From the NCBI GenBank assembly GCA_002440085.1, contig DJRM01000136.1, positions 1-8,458 on the forward strand: a DNA stretch of 8,458 nt. Direction: 5' to 3'. The notes beneath the pieces were generated by a model. It did no database searches. It saw only the letters and a list, made by a program, of their open reading frames with translations, and was not told the origin of the DNA. The position numbers and the translations under genes were made by a program. Shown here piece by piece: positions 1 through 6,407 of the stretch (the stretch's first letter is position 1; each line of letters opens with the position of its first letter). This stretch comes from Bacteroidales bacterium UBA6360 (GTDB lineage: Bacteria > Bacteroidota > Bacteroidia > Bacteroidales > UBA932).

Positions 1-760
1 GGGCGTCGCCGTCCAGCTTCGTGAGGACCACGCCGTCGAAGTCGAGCCTGTCGTTGAATGCCTTTGCCGTGGCAACAGCATCCTGTCCGGTCATGGAGTC
101 AACGATGAAAAGGGTCTCCGTAGGCTTGACGGCATCGTGCAGTGCGGAAATCTCGTTCATCAGCTCCTCGTCAACGGCAAGACGGCCGGCGGTGTCGACG
201 ATGACGACAGAATATCCTTCGCTCTTGGCCTTGGCAATCGCATTCTTGGCAATCGCAATCGGATCCTGAACACCGTCCTCCGAATACACCGGCACTCCGA
301 CCTGCTCTCCGAGAACCTTCAGCTGGTTTATTGCCGCCGGGCGGAAAGTGTCGCAGGCCGCGAGCATGACCTTCATGCCTTTTTTGCTCTTTACATACAG
401 TGCCAGTTTCCCGCAGAAGGTTGTCTTGCCGGAGCCATTAAGACCGGCCACCAGGATAACTGCCGGCGAACCTTTCAGATTGAGTTCACTGCTCTCGCTT
501 CCCATCAGCTGTGCCAGCTCGTCGTGCACGATCTTCACGATCATCTGCTGCGGCTTCACCGCCGTGAGTACGTTCTGACCTATGGCCTTGGCTTTCACGT
601 TGTCACAGAACTCCTTCGCCGTCTTGTAGCTAACGTCCGCGTCAAGCAGTGCCCTCCTGATTTCCTTGAGAGCCTCGGCTATATTGATTTCGGTAATCTT
701 ACCCTCACCCTTGAGAATCTTGAACGACCTCTCAAGCTTGTCTGACAAATTTTCGAACAT
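1..760 (-). CDS. ffh: Signal recognition particle GTPase Ffh, N-terminal part (cut by window edge)
   Basis: Ffh is the protein subunit of the bacterial signal recognition particle. With 4.5S RNA it binds signal sequences leaving the ribosome and delivers the ribosome to FtsY at the inner membrane. The 253 visible codons hold the N domain (about 1-90; it opens MFENLSDKLERSF and includes ALLDADVSYKTAKEF) and most of the G domain: P-loop GLNGSGKTT at 106-114, DTFRPAA at 137-143, DTAGR at 189-193 and TKLDGDA at 247-253. The P-loop has Asn where most Ffh proteins, from memory, have Gln (GLQGSGKTT). The alanine-rich ALLDADV helix and DTFRPAA favour Ffh over FtsY. The rest of the G domain and the methionine-rich M domain lie beyond position 1. 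The start at 760 has no Shine-Dalgarno sequence but an A-rich leader, normal for Bacteroidota. No 4.5S RNA gene is visible nearby. Confidence 0.95.
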   Translation of the reverse strand, partial: MFENLSDKLERSFKILKGEGKITEINIAEALKEIRRALLDADVSYKTAKEFCDNVKAKAIGQNVLTAVKPQQMIVKIVHDELAQLMGSESSELNLKGSPAVILVAGLNGSGKTTFCGKLALYVKSKKGMKVMLAACDTFRPAAINQLKVLGEQVGVPVYSEDGVQDPIAIAKNAIAKAKSEGYSVVIVDTAGRLAVDEELMNEISALHDAVKPTETLFIVDSMTGQDAVATAKAFNDRLDFDGVVLTKLDGDA

Positions 761-837
761 ATCTTTTTACTTTTTGTCTTTATGCTGCCATTCATCGGCA
801 ATTTGGCTCAAAATCTGCCTTATGCCATGAAGAATTG

Positions 838-845
838 CAAAATTA
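838..845 (-). promoter_or_regulatory. Probable -7 promoter box for ffh
   Basis: Read on the minus strand this is TAATTTTG, an exact match to the Bacteroidota primary sigma factor -7 consensus TAnnTTTG. It lies about 77 nt upstream of the ffh start. No good TTTG (-33) element is seen at the usual 19-21 nt further upstream, so the call rests on the -7 box and position. The box is also the left arm of the inverted repeat at 836-868. Confidence 0.5.
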
Positions 846-858
846 GCGAAATTTTCCG

Positions 859-866
859 TAATTTTG
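859..866 (+). promoter_or_regulatory. Probable -7 promoter box for the AraC-type regulator gene
   Basis: TAATTTTG is an exact match to the Bacteroidota -7 consensus TAnnTTTG. A partial -33 element (ATTG at 834-837) sits 21 nt upstream, an accepted spacing. Transcription would begin near 871-873. That would make an ATG at 874 leaderless, and it supports translation starting at 907 instead. The box is the right arm of the inverted repeat at 836-868. Confidence 0.6.
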
Positions 867-906
867 CACGGATATGCCCGAAACGGGCCGGATTTGCACA
901 ATATAC

Positions 907-2073
907 ATGGACATACAGACTTCCTTCTTCATCACGGCGGTCGTGGCGATAACCCTCGCTCTGCTGCTGTTTTTCATAAAGGTGCCGTCGTCGCCGTATG
1001 CGCGTCGTCTCGGACACACGAAGAACGCGATAGCGGGCTGTTTTGCGCTTGCCGGCGTCATATTCATCTACACGATGACCCGCATCGACTACGAGTGGAA
1101 CGACTTCTACCCGGCGATGATGATGTTCGTAGTGACGGCACTCTCGTCTGTGATTCTCTCCTTTTCGCTGCTCAATCTGATGGATCCGTCTCCTTCGGGG
1201 AATGACAAATACTGGCTGAACCTGATGATTGTGGTGATATGGGCCGTCGCGCTGATTTATTATTATGACTATCCGGTGAAATGGGTGCGCGTGGCGGCAT
1301 ACGTCAGCAGCATCGTGCTTTTTATAGCCCAGTGCATATCGCACATAATCGCCTTCAACAACAGCTACAAGCGTGCGCTGCGCAATCTTGAGATATATTA
1401 CGATGAAGACGAGGAACACAAGATAAAATGGATACGCTTCTGCTACATAATAATGATGCTCACGCAGATGTTCGTGCTCGTCTATATGCTCCTTCCGAGG
1501 AGTCTGATGAAGGTGTATGTCCTTTTCTATGCGCTGTTCATACTCTACTTTTCCACCAATTTCATCTCTTTCCTCGGTTCTCATAAGCTTCTTCTTGACG
1601 CGTTTGCCTACAAGGCACTCTCCGGCGAGGGACGGCCGCCCGTGCGTCGGCGTCGGGGGAACGGACGTGTGAAGACACATGCTGCCGTCTCGGTGGAGGG
1701 AACGGAACTGATTTACACGGACAGGGATTTGCAGAAACTGGACGCGGCGCTTTCCCAGTGGGTCGAGGCCGGGAAATACCGCGAGTCAGACAAGACACGC
1801 GACGAGATTGCCGCCGAGCTGAAGACCACGAAGGAACTGCTTCAGACCTATTTCAATGACAAGGGACAGGACTTCCGAACCTGGAGAACCAATCTGCGCA
1901 TAAATGACGCGAAAACCATGCTCCTTGCCAATAAAAACATATCAATCAATGCTGTAGGCGAGCGTTGCGGCTTCAGTGACCGCTCCAATTTCCACCGCCA
2001 GTTTCAGAAAATCGTCGGCTGCTCCCCGAAACAATGGCGCGACTCCGGCGGCAAGACGGATGCGGGTGATTGA
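907..2073 (+). CDS. Membrane-anchored AraC-type transcriptional regulator with seven predicted transmembrane helices
   Basis: The 388-residue product looks like a one-component membrane regulator. Seven hydrophobic segments are visible at about 7-26, 40-58, 68-92, 103-120, 128-150, 178-196 and 202-223. A basic stretch (RPPVRRRR and following, 243-256) comes after them, which by the positive-inside rule puts the C-terminus in the cytoplasm. The last roughly 95 residues form an AraC-type DNA-binding domain: first helix-turn-helix near 297-318 (TRDEIAAELKTTKELLQTYF), second at 345-378, with the family signature around GERCGFSDRSNFHRQFQK and GCSPKQWR. A first ATG in the same frame at 874 lies almost at the predicted transcription start, so 907 (MDIQTSFF) is preferred. 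No periplasmic sensor or kinase domain is present; any ligand would have to bind the membrane region. It is divergent from ffh and convergent with the GSCFA gene. The target genes are unknown. The domain call is secure; the helix count is judged by eye. Confidence 0.88.
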   Translation: MDIQTSFFITAVVAITLALLLFFIKVPSSPYARRLGHTKNAIAGCFALAGVIFIYTMTRIDYEWNDFYPAMMMFVVTALSSVILSFSLLNLMDPSPSGNDKYWLNLMIVVIWAVALIYYYDYPVKWVRVAAYVSSIVLFIAQCISHIIAFNNSYKRALRNLEIYYDEDEEHKIKWIRFCYIIMMLTQMFVLVYMLLPRSLMKVYVLFYALFILYFSTNFISFLGSHKLLLDAFAYKALSGEGRPPVRRRRGNGRVKTHAAVSVEGTELIYTDRDLQKLDAALSQWVEAGKYRESDKTRDEIAAELKTTKELLQTYFNDKGQDFRTWRTNLRINDAKTMLLANKNISINAVGERCGFSDRSNFHRQFQKIVGCSPKQWRDSGGKTDAGD

Positions 2074-2103
2074 CTTCATTCCGAGCGTGGCGGAGACGAG
2101 AAA

Positions 2104-2141
2104 TCTTTGTCAGCCACAAAGAACTCTCACTTCATTTGAGA
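2104..2141. terminator. Two small hairpins between convergent genes, possible weak terminator
   Basis: The 100-nt gap between the convergent regulator and GSCFA genes contains TCTTTGT (2104-2110) paired with ACAAAGA (2116-2122) over a 5-nt loop, then TCTCA (2125-2129) paired with TGAGA (2137-2141) over a 7-nt loop. Both stems are short and AT-rich and neither has a clear U-tract. They could help end transcription from either side, but this is weak evidence and they may be chance. Confidence 0.25.
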
Positions 2142-2173
2142 CGAAAGATACTTTATTCAGAGAAATCTGACGG

Positions 2174-3223
2174 CTATTTCATCCGGGACGATAAATTGAT
2201 GTGTTGTGACTGGCGGAAGACTTTCTCGCGACGTTTGAACTCCTCTGTTTCCGACTTTGGCAGCGCCCAGTCGATGAATCTCTCGAAAATGTAGTCAGCG
2301 GCCTGCTCTGACGGGTGAATCATATCTTCGGCGTAGAATCGGTAGCCGCGCAGCTCGTCGAGCATTATTTCGTAGGCGGGGAAGTAGTCGCAGCGAACAC
2401 CCATGCCGTTTGACGAGTCTGTCGCCCCGGCCACTATCCGCTTGGGTGTCGGCGCCGGTGGTTCCGGCTGTCCGGAAACCGCCTTTAGCCCAGATTCCAG
2501 ACCGATGAGCAGGTTCGCCTTGCTCAACTGATTCCCGTGTGCCCCGTCCTTGAAATGCCGGATCGGGCTCACCGTGAATATGAATTGCTTGTCGGGATGT
2601 TCCAGGATGATGTCGCGGACAATCCTGCCTGTTTCAGAGGCTTCCAGAAACTCTCTCCGGAACTCCTTAGCGTCCCTTTTCAGACAGTTGGCGACGACGA
2701 TGCCGCCTTCAATGGCTTCTTCGCCTCCGTTCCCGATGATGTCGACAGAGCCACCGTTTTCCTCAGCACATCCGATGACGTCGGCGGAGTCACAGTTTTT
2801 CGCGGAACCTCCGATGTGTCTGTAGCACCAGCTTGTTCCGAGCGTCACCATAACCTTGCTGCAGCTCTTCCAGAATGCGGATGCCCGGTCCAGTGAGTCG
2901 TTCGCGGACGCAAGAAACTCTTCAGACGTGTCACGTGCCGCGAGCGTGTGATGATGAAAGGAACACCATTTCGTGCTGCCGCTTCCCATCTGAACGCAGT
3001 CTTTCTCCGTAAAGTGCTCTCCGCTGTCGAGCCTTGCGATGCTGTCCGCTATCGACGCCGGATTGTACAGCGTGCCGAAAGGATTTAGGCATATATCAAA
3101 CCCTCTGTCCTTCAACCTCTTGCCAATGTTGTCGGCAAAACAGCTGCCCAAGCTCATAATCCTGTCTCCGCTGGAAATCTTCACAGTGCTTTCCGGAAAT
3201 TCAACTGGTGTCGTGAGTTTCAT
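2174..3223 (-). CDS. GSCFA domain protein (SGNH-hydrolase-like fold)
   Basis: The family is named for the motif seen here as SLGSCFADNIG (GSCFA at 26-30), in the place of the nucleophile block of SGNH/GDSL hydrolases. Other family blocks are NPFGTLYNP (about 47-55), TLGTSWCYRH (127-136), VVANCLK (176-182), SPIRHFKDG (219-227) with NQLSKANLL (231-239), and DYFPAYEIMLDELRGYRFYAEDMIHPS (279-305). D300 and H303 fit the catalytic Asp-x-x-His of SGNH enzymes. The catalytic activity and substrate of GSCFA proteins are not known to me; hydrolysis of an ester or carbohydrate group is inferred from the fold only. No signal peptide is seen, so it is probably cytoplasmic. Two stretches (about 138-174 and 249-275) look like insertions relative to the compact family core as I remember it. 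The start at 3223 lies about 25 nt below a consensus -7 box. The gene is divergent from the barrel/nucleotidase pair. Confidence 0.88.
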   Translation of the reverse strand: MKLTTPVEFPESTVKISSGDRIMSLGSCFADNIGKRLKDRGFDICLNPFGTLYNPASIADSIARLDSGEHFTEKDCVQMGSGSTKWCSFHHHTLAARDTSEEFLASANDSLDRASAFWKSCSKVMVTLGTSWCYRHIGGSAKNCDSADVIGCAEENGGSVDIIGNGGEEAIEGGIVVANCLKRDAKEFRREFLEASETGRIVRDIILEHPDKQFIFTVSPIRHFKDGAHGNQLSKANLLIGLESGLKAVSGQPEPPAPTPKRIVAGATDSSNGMGVRCDYFPAYEIMLDELRGYRFYAEDMIHPSEQAADYIFERFIDWALPKSETEEFKRREKVFRQSQHINLSSRMK

Positions 3224-3248
3224 ATTCTTTTCATATTCGTATATTTCG

Positions 3249-3256
3249 CAAAATTA
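3249..3256 (-). promoter_or_regulatory. Probable -7 promoter box for the GSCFA gene
   Basis: On the minus strand this reads TAATTTTG, an exact TAnnTTTG match, about 25 nt upstream of the start at 3223. A partial -33 element (TTTA on the minus strand, 3281-3278) is 21 nt away and falls inside the -7 box of the opposite promoter, so the two promoters appear interlocked. Confidence 0.6.
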
Positions 3257-3277
3257 GCAAAATCGTCGCAAATGCAC

Positions 3278-3285
3278 TAAATTTG
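3278..3285 (+). promoter_or_regulatory. Probable -7 promoter box for the barrel/nucleotidase pair
   Basis: TAAATTTG is an exact match to TAnnTTTG. The -33 position 20 nt upstream holds only TTAG (3254-3257), a weak match that overlaps the opposing -7 box. Transcription would begin near 3291, so an ATG at 3293 would have no leader, which supports a start further downstream at 3335. Confidence 0.6.
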
Positions 3286-3334
3286 CGGCGATATGCCGTC
3301 GGCTATGAAAACCATGCATCGGCGCATATATGAT

Positions 3335-4504
3335 ATGGTAAGGAAATTATTCGCTTCGCTCATTTTTGTGACGACGTTCGCGCTGACGTCATCCGCTCAG
3401 ATACACTTCGACTACGACGTGAATTTCGACTTCCGTTTCGACAACAGGGAATATGACCGCAGCGGCTTCCAGCATTCACAGACGCTTTTCGGTGCACGGC
3501 TTGCACCGTCGGTCGGGTTCAATGCAAGTCTCGGGAATACGACCCATAGGCTTATGGCAGGCGTGGACGCGCTTTCGCAGTTCGGGACTTCTGACAAGGA
3601 GCTCCGCTGCAATCTGATGTTCTGGTACCAGTTGGGGATGAAATTCCACAAAACTGACTTTAAGCTCTCTGCCGGGCTTCTGCCGAGAAGTTTCTCGAAA
3701 GGGGAGTGGTCGCAGCTCTTTTTCTCGGACTGGCAGAAATTCTACGACAACCGTTTCGAGGGACTGCTCCTGAGCTGGGAACGCCCGAAGTCATACTTTG
3801 AACTCGGATGTGACTGGATCGGAATGCCCAATGGCATGCGCCGTGAAGAGTTCATGGTCTTCACTTCCGGGCGGGTGAGACCTCTCAAGTGGCTGAAAGT
3901 GGGATGGGAGGCGTATATGCTCCACTATGCCTGCTCCGAAGTCGTTCCCCAGGTAAATGACAACATACTCGCCGAACCATACGTCACTTTCGACTTCGCT
4001 CCGATGACCGGTTTGCAGGAGCTTTCTCTGAAATGCGGCTGGATCCAGACACTGCAGCGCGACCGTGCCAACATCGGTCACTATGTCGCCCCGTATGCCG
4101 GGGAACTCGTTGCTACGCTTCAGCATTGGGGTGCCGGACTTCGCAACAGCTTTGTCATCGGGCGCAATCTGATGCCGTACAGCCACCACATTGATGCGGC
4201 GGGCATACCTTACGGAGGGAACTTCTACCTCGGAGACCCGTTCTATGAACTTGTCGATCCACTTTGGACGAGCTGGAAAGACGTTGGGGGAGGCAGGACA
4301 TCTGACATTCAGCGAGGACTCTATGACCGTCTGGAGATTTACTACGCTCCGAAAATATGCGCCGGACTTCACTTTCGCGCCTCGGTCTTCCTTCATTTCC
4401 ACAGACGTCAGTACTCCGGAACAAACCAAATGGTCTCGCTTGTCTTTGACTTGAATGAACTTATGGCTGCCATACGGGAGAAGCGGGACTCTGTGGAAAA
4501 CTGA
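3335..4504 (+). CDS. Unrecognised probable outer-membrane beta-barrel protein
   Basis: I do not recognise a named family. The 389-residue product begins with a signal peptide (MVRKLFASLIFVTTFALTSS, cleavage probably near SSA-Q, residues 21-22). The mature part alternates polar and aromatic/hydrophobic residues, as in amphipathic beta strands: IHFDYDVNFDFRF, LMFWYQLGMKFHKTDFKLSAG, YFELGCDWIG, WLKVGWEAYMLHY, LSLKCGWIQTL, GLHFRASVFLHFHRR and MVSLVFDL near the end. It has no long hydrophobic helix after the signal peptide. This fits a porin-like barrel or other envelope protein. In-frame ATGs at 3293, 3305 and 3314 would give a long charged N-terminus before the signal peptide and the first would be nearly leaderless, so 3335 is chosen. 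It is the first gene of a probable operon with the phosphoesterase lipoprotein 68 nt downstream, with no promoter seen between them. A role in passing substrate or product of that enzyme through the outer membrane is inference only. Confidence 0.75.
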   Translation: MVRKLFASLIFVTTFALTSSAQIHFDYDVNFDFRFDNREYDRSGFQHSQTLFGARLAPSVGFNASLGNTTHRLMAGVDALSQFGTSDKELRCNLMFWYQLGMKFHKTDFKLSAGLLPRSFSKGEWSQLFFSDWQKFYDNRFEGLLLSWERPKSYFELGCDWIGMPNGMRREEFMVFTSGRVRPLKWLKVGWEAYMLHYACSEVVPQVNDNILAEPYVTFDFAPMTGLQELSLKCGWIQTLQRDRANIGHYVAPYAGELVATLQHWGAGLRNSFVIGRNLMPYSHHIDAAGIPYGGNFYLGDPFYELVDPLWTSWKDVGGGRTSDIQRGLYDRLEIYYAPKICAGLHFRASVFLHFHRRQYSGTNQMVSLVFDLNELMAAIREKRDSVEN

Positions 4505-4572
4505 ATGCCCGTGCTGCGTCGATGACACTTCGGACAAAATGGGAGAATATGACAGATTTTAAATATATCAAT

Positions 4573-6339
4573 ATGAGAAAGTTATCTACCCTTACCGCAC
4601 TCGTGTTCGCTTTCCTTCTTGTTGCCTGCGGCCCGAAGGACGGCTTTTATGAGTTCGACCTCTTCAGTACCAACGACGTGCACGGTACATGGTTCGATTC
4701 AACCTACACTTCAACGCGGGTCCGTCCCTCCCTGCTTGCCGTCAACCGTTATGTAGACAGCGTCCGCACGGTCAAAGGAGCGGAATCCGTGATCCTTATC
4801 GATGCCGGCGACTGCCTGCAGGGCGACAATGCCGCGTATTACTTCAATTATGTTGACACCGTCACGCCGCATCTCTATCCGCGTATGGTTGATTACATGA
4901 AATATGATGCCGTCTGTGTGGGAAATCATGACATCGAGACGGGACACAATGTGTATGACCGTGTGCGCCGGCAGATGAAGACGCCGTGGCTGGCCGCCAA
5001 TGCAGTACGTGAGGACAACGGCAAATCTTATTTCCAGGACTATGTTATAATTAAGCGCAAGGGACTGAAAATCGCGGTGATAGGAGCTGAAAATGCAAAC
5101 ATCGCTGCATGGCTCACGCCCGAACTCTGGAGCGGGATGCGCTTTGTTCCGATAGTTTCCATGATGCAGGCAAAGGTCGACGAGGTGCGGGCGAAGCACA
5201 GTCCTGACATCGTCATTGTCGCCACCCACACGGCCACCGGCAAGGGCGACGGCTCTGTTCTTGAGGCCGAAGGGCTTGATCTTTTCAAGAGTCTCAAAGG
5301 CGTGGATTTTCTGCTCTGTGCCCACGACCACAGGCCGTTTGTTACGGTGAACGAGGAACATACCTTCGGATTCATCAACTCCGGAAGCCACTGCCGCAAC
5401 ATAGGGCACGGACATCTTGCAATAGAAGTCAAGGATGGCAAGGTCGTCTCCAAGACCGTTTCCACGGATCTCATTCCAGTCAAGGCAGAGCCTGTCGACG
5501 AGAAGATGGAGGCCGTGTTTCACAATGATTATCTCGCGGTCAAGGCGTTCACCCTTCAGAAAGTCGGCGAACTTAGAACCGAACTTCGCACCCGCGACGG
5601 CTATGTCGGGATGTCCGACTATCTCTCGCTCGTCCACCGTCTCGGACTTTCTCAGCCGGGCGTTGACCTTTCCGTTGCCGCCCCGCTCACATTCAACGGT
5701 ACGGTGAAGCCGGGAACAATCATCTACAATGATCTCTTTACCATCTACCCGTATGAAAATCAGATGTTTGTCGTGAAGATGTCAGGCCGTGAGGTCAAGG
5801 ACTATCTCGAAGCCTCATACGATCAGTGGATAAATACCCTCACCCCTGTGCAACTTTCAAAGCCCGTCTCGGACGCTTCCCCGGCACTGCTGAAGATTGC
5901 AAACCGTCCCGACCCGCGCACATCACGAGAAAGATGGTCTTTCGAGAACCGTTCATACAATTTCGATTCGGCAGCCGGCATAAGCTACACCGTGGACGTC
6001 ACGAAGCCTTTCGGGGAGCGTATCACTATTTCCTCAATGGCTGACGGCTCAGCGTTCGACTTTGCCCGCGAATATAACGTCGCGATGACTTCCTACCGTG
6101 CCTGCGGAGGCGGTGGGCTTCTCCGTGCGATAGGCATAGACCCGTCCGACATGGATTCCCGCATCGTTGCACGCTTTCCTGAATACCGCAGCATCCTGTA
6201 CTCCTACCTTCAGCGGCATTCTGTCCTTACTTCTGATGAACTTGAAGACACCTCCGTCACAGGCATCTGGAAGTTCGTCCCCGAGAAACAGGTTGCCCCG
6301 TTCCTTCGTAACGACATGCACCGCCTCTTCGGCGAGTGA
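4573..6339 (+). CDS. UshA-type metallophosphoesterase / 5'-nucleotidase family lipoprotein
   Basis: The family hydrolyses phosphate esters, commonly nucleotides or 2',3'-cyclic nucleotides, in the periplasm or at the cell surface. The 588-residue product starts with a lipoprotein signal ending in the lipobox LVAC (lipidated Cys19), followed by GPKDG. The metallophosphatase domain (about 28-305) has the metal ligands in order: D35 and H37 (TNDVHG), D80 (DAGD), N118 (GNHD), H219 (THTATG), H251 and H253 (AHDH). The C-terminal 5'-nucleotidase domain (about 330-560) includes MSDYLSLVHRLG, APLTFNGTVKPGTI and YPYENQMFVVKMSGREVKDYLE. Two differences from characterised enzymes stand out: the usual GNHEFD is GNHDIE, and the usual GGDGF/Y, whose aromatic residue stacks on the base, is GGGGLL (512-517). 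Upstream in-frame ATGs at 4522 and 4549 would lengthen the signal peptide unnaturally, so 4573 (MRKLSTL) is preferred. The gene probably shares a transcript with the preceding barrel gene. The fold is secure; nucleotide specificity is not. Confidence 0.9.
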   Translation: MRKLSTLTALVFAFLLVACGPKDGFYEFDLFSTNDVHGTWFDSTYTSTRVRPSLLAVNRYVDSVRTVKGAESVILIDAGDCLQGDNAAYYFNYVDTVTPHLYPRMVDYMKYDAVCVGNHDIETGHNVYDRVRRQMKTPWLAANAVREDNGKSYFQDYVIIKRKGLKIAVIGAENANIAAWLTPELWSGMRFVPIVSMMQAKVDEVRAKHSPDIVIVATHTATGKGDGSVLEAEGLDLFKSLKGVDFLLCAHDHRPFVTVNEEHTFGFINSGSHCRNIGHGHLAIEVKDGKVVSKTVSTDLIPVKAEPVDEKMEAVFHNDYLAVKAFTLQKVGELRTELRTRDGYVGMSDYLSLVHRLGLSQPGVDLSVAAPLTFNGTVKPGTIIYNDLFTIYPYENQMFVVKMSGREVKDYLEASYDQWINTLTPVQLSKPVSDASPALLKIANRPDPRTSRERWSFENRSYNFDSAAGISYTVDVTKPFGERITISSMADGSAFDFAREYNVAMTSYRACGGGGLLRAIGIDPSDMDSRIVARFPEYRSILYSYLQRHSVLTSDELEDTSVTGIWKFVPEKQVAPFLRNDMHRLFGE

Positions 6340-6407
6340 TGATGCTCTGTTGCCACCCGTGATCCGGTGTCGTAGGTCGTATCAGACGATGTGCGGCCTC
6401 ACAACGT

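Noticed and set aside
137..745. 202-codon plus-strand frame opposite ffh
   Set aside because: It is the antisense shadow of a strongly conserved SRP GTPase; the product is His/Arg/Leu-rich without motifs.
761..906. 4.5S SRP RNA gene next to ffh
   Set aside because: The gap is short, holds two promoter boxes, and shows no long GC-rich hairpin with a GGAA-type apical loop.
820..1680. 286-codon open frame on the minus strand opposite the AraC-type regulator gene
   Set aside because: Its product is dominated by Arg, His, Glu and Tyr with no recognisable domain, as expected from the antisense of a hydrophobic membrane protein. The plus-strand gene has clear helices and a DNA-binding domain.
2537..2896. 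Plus-strand frames within the GSCFA gene
   Set aside because: They have no domain, start signal or promoter, and lie wholly inside a gene with several conserved family motifs.
3791..4537. 248-codon open frame on the minus strand opposite the barrel-like gene
   Set aside because: It has no recognisable domain and no promoter, and it overlaps a gene with a good signal peptide and consistent beta-strand pattern.
4505..4572. Separate promoter for the phosphoesterase gene
   Set aside because: No TAnnTTTG match is present in this 68-nt gap, so co-transcription with the upstream gene is the simpler reading.
4711..5637. 308-codon open frame on the minus strand opposite the phosphoesterase gene
   Set aside because: It is fully inside a gene whose metal-binding motifs are intact. 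The antisense product has no coherent domain or signal and the frame arises from GC-rich codon usage.
6340..6407. Terminator between the convergent phosphoesterase and transporter genes
   Set aside because: Only a 4-bp stem could be found in this gap, too weak to call.
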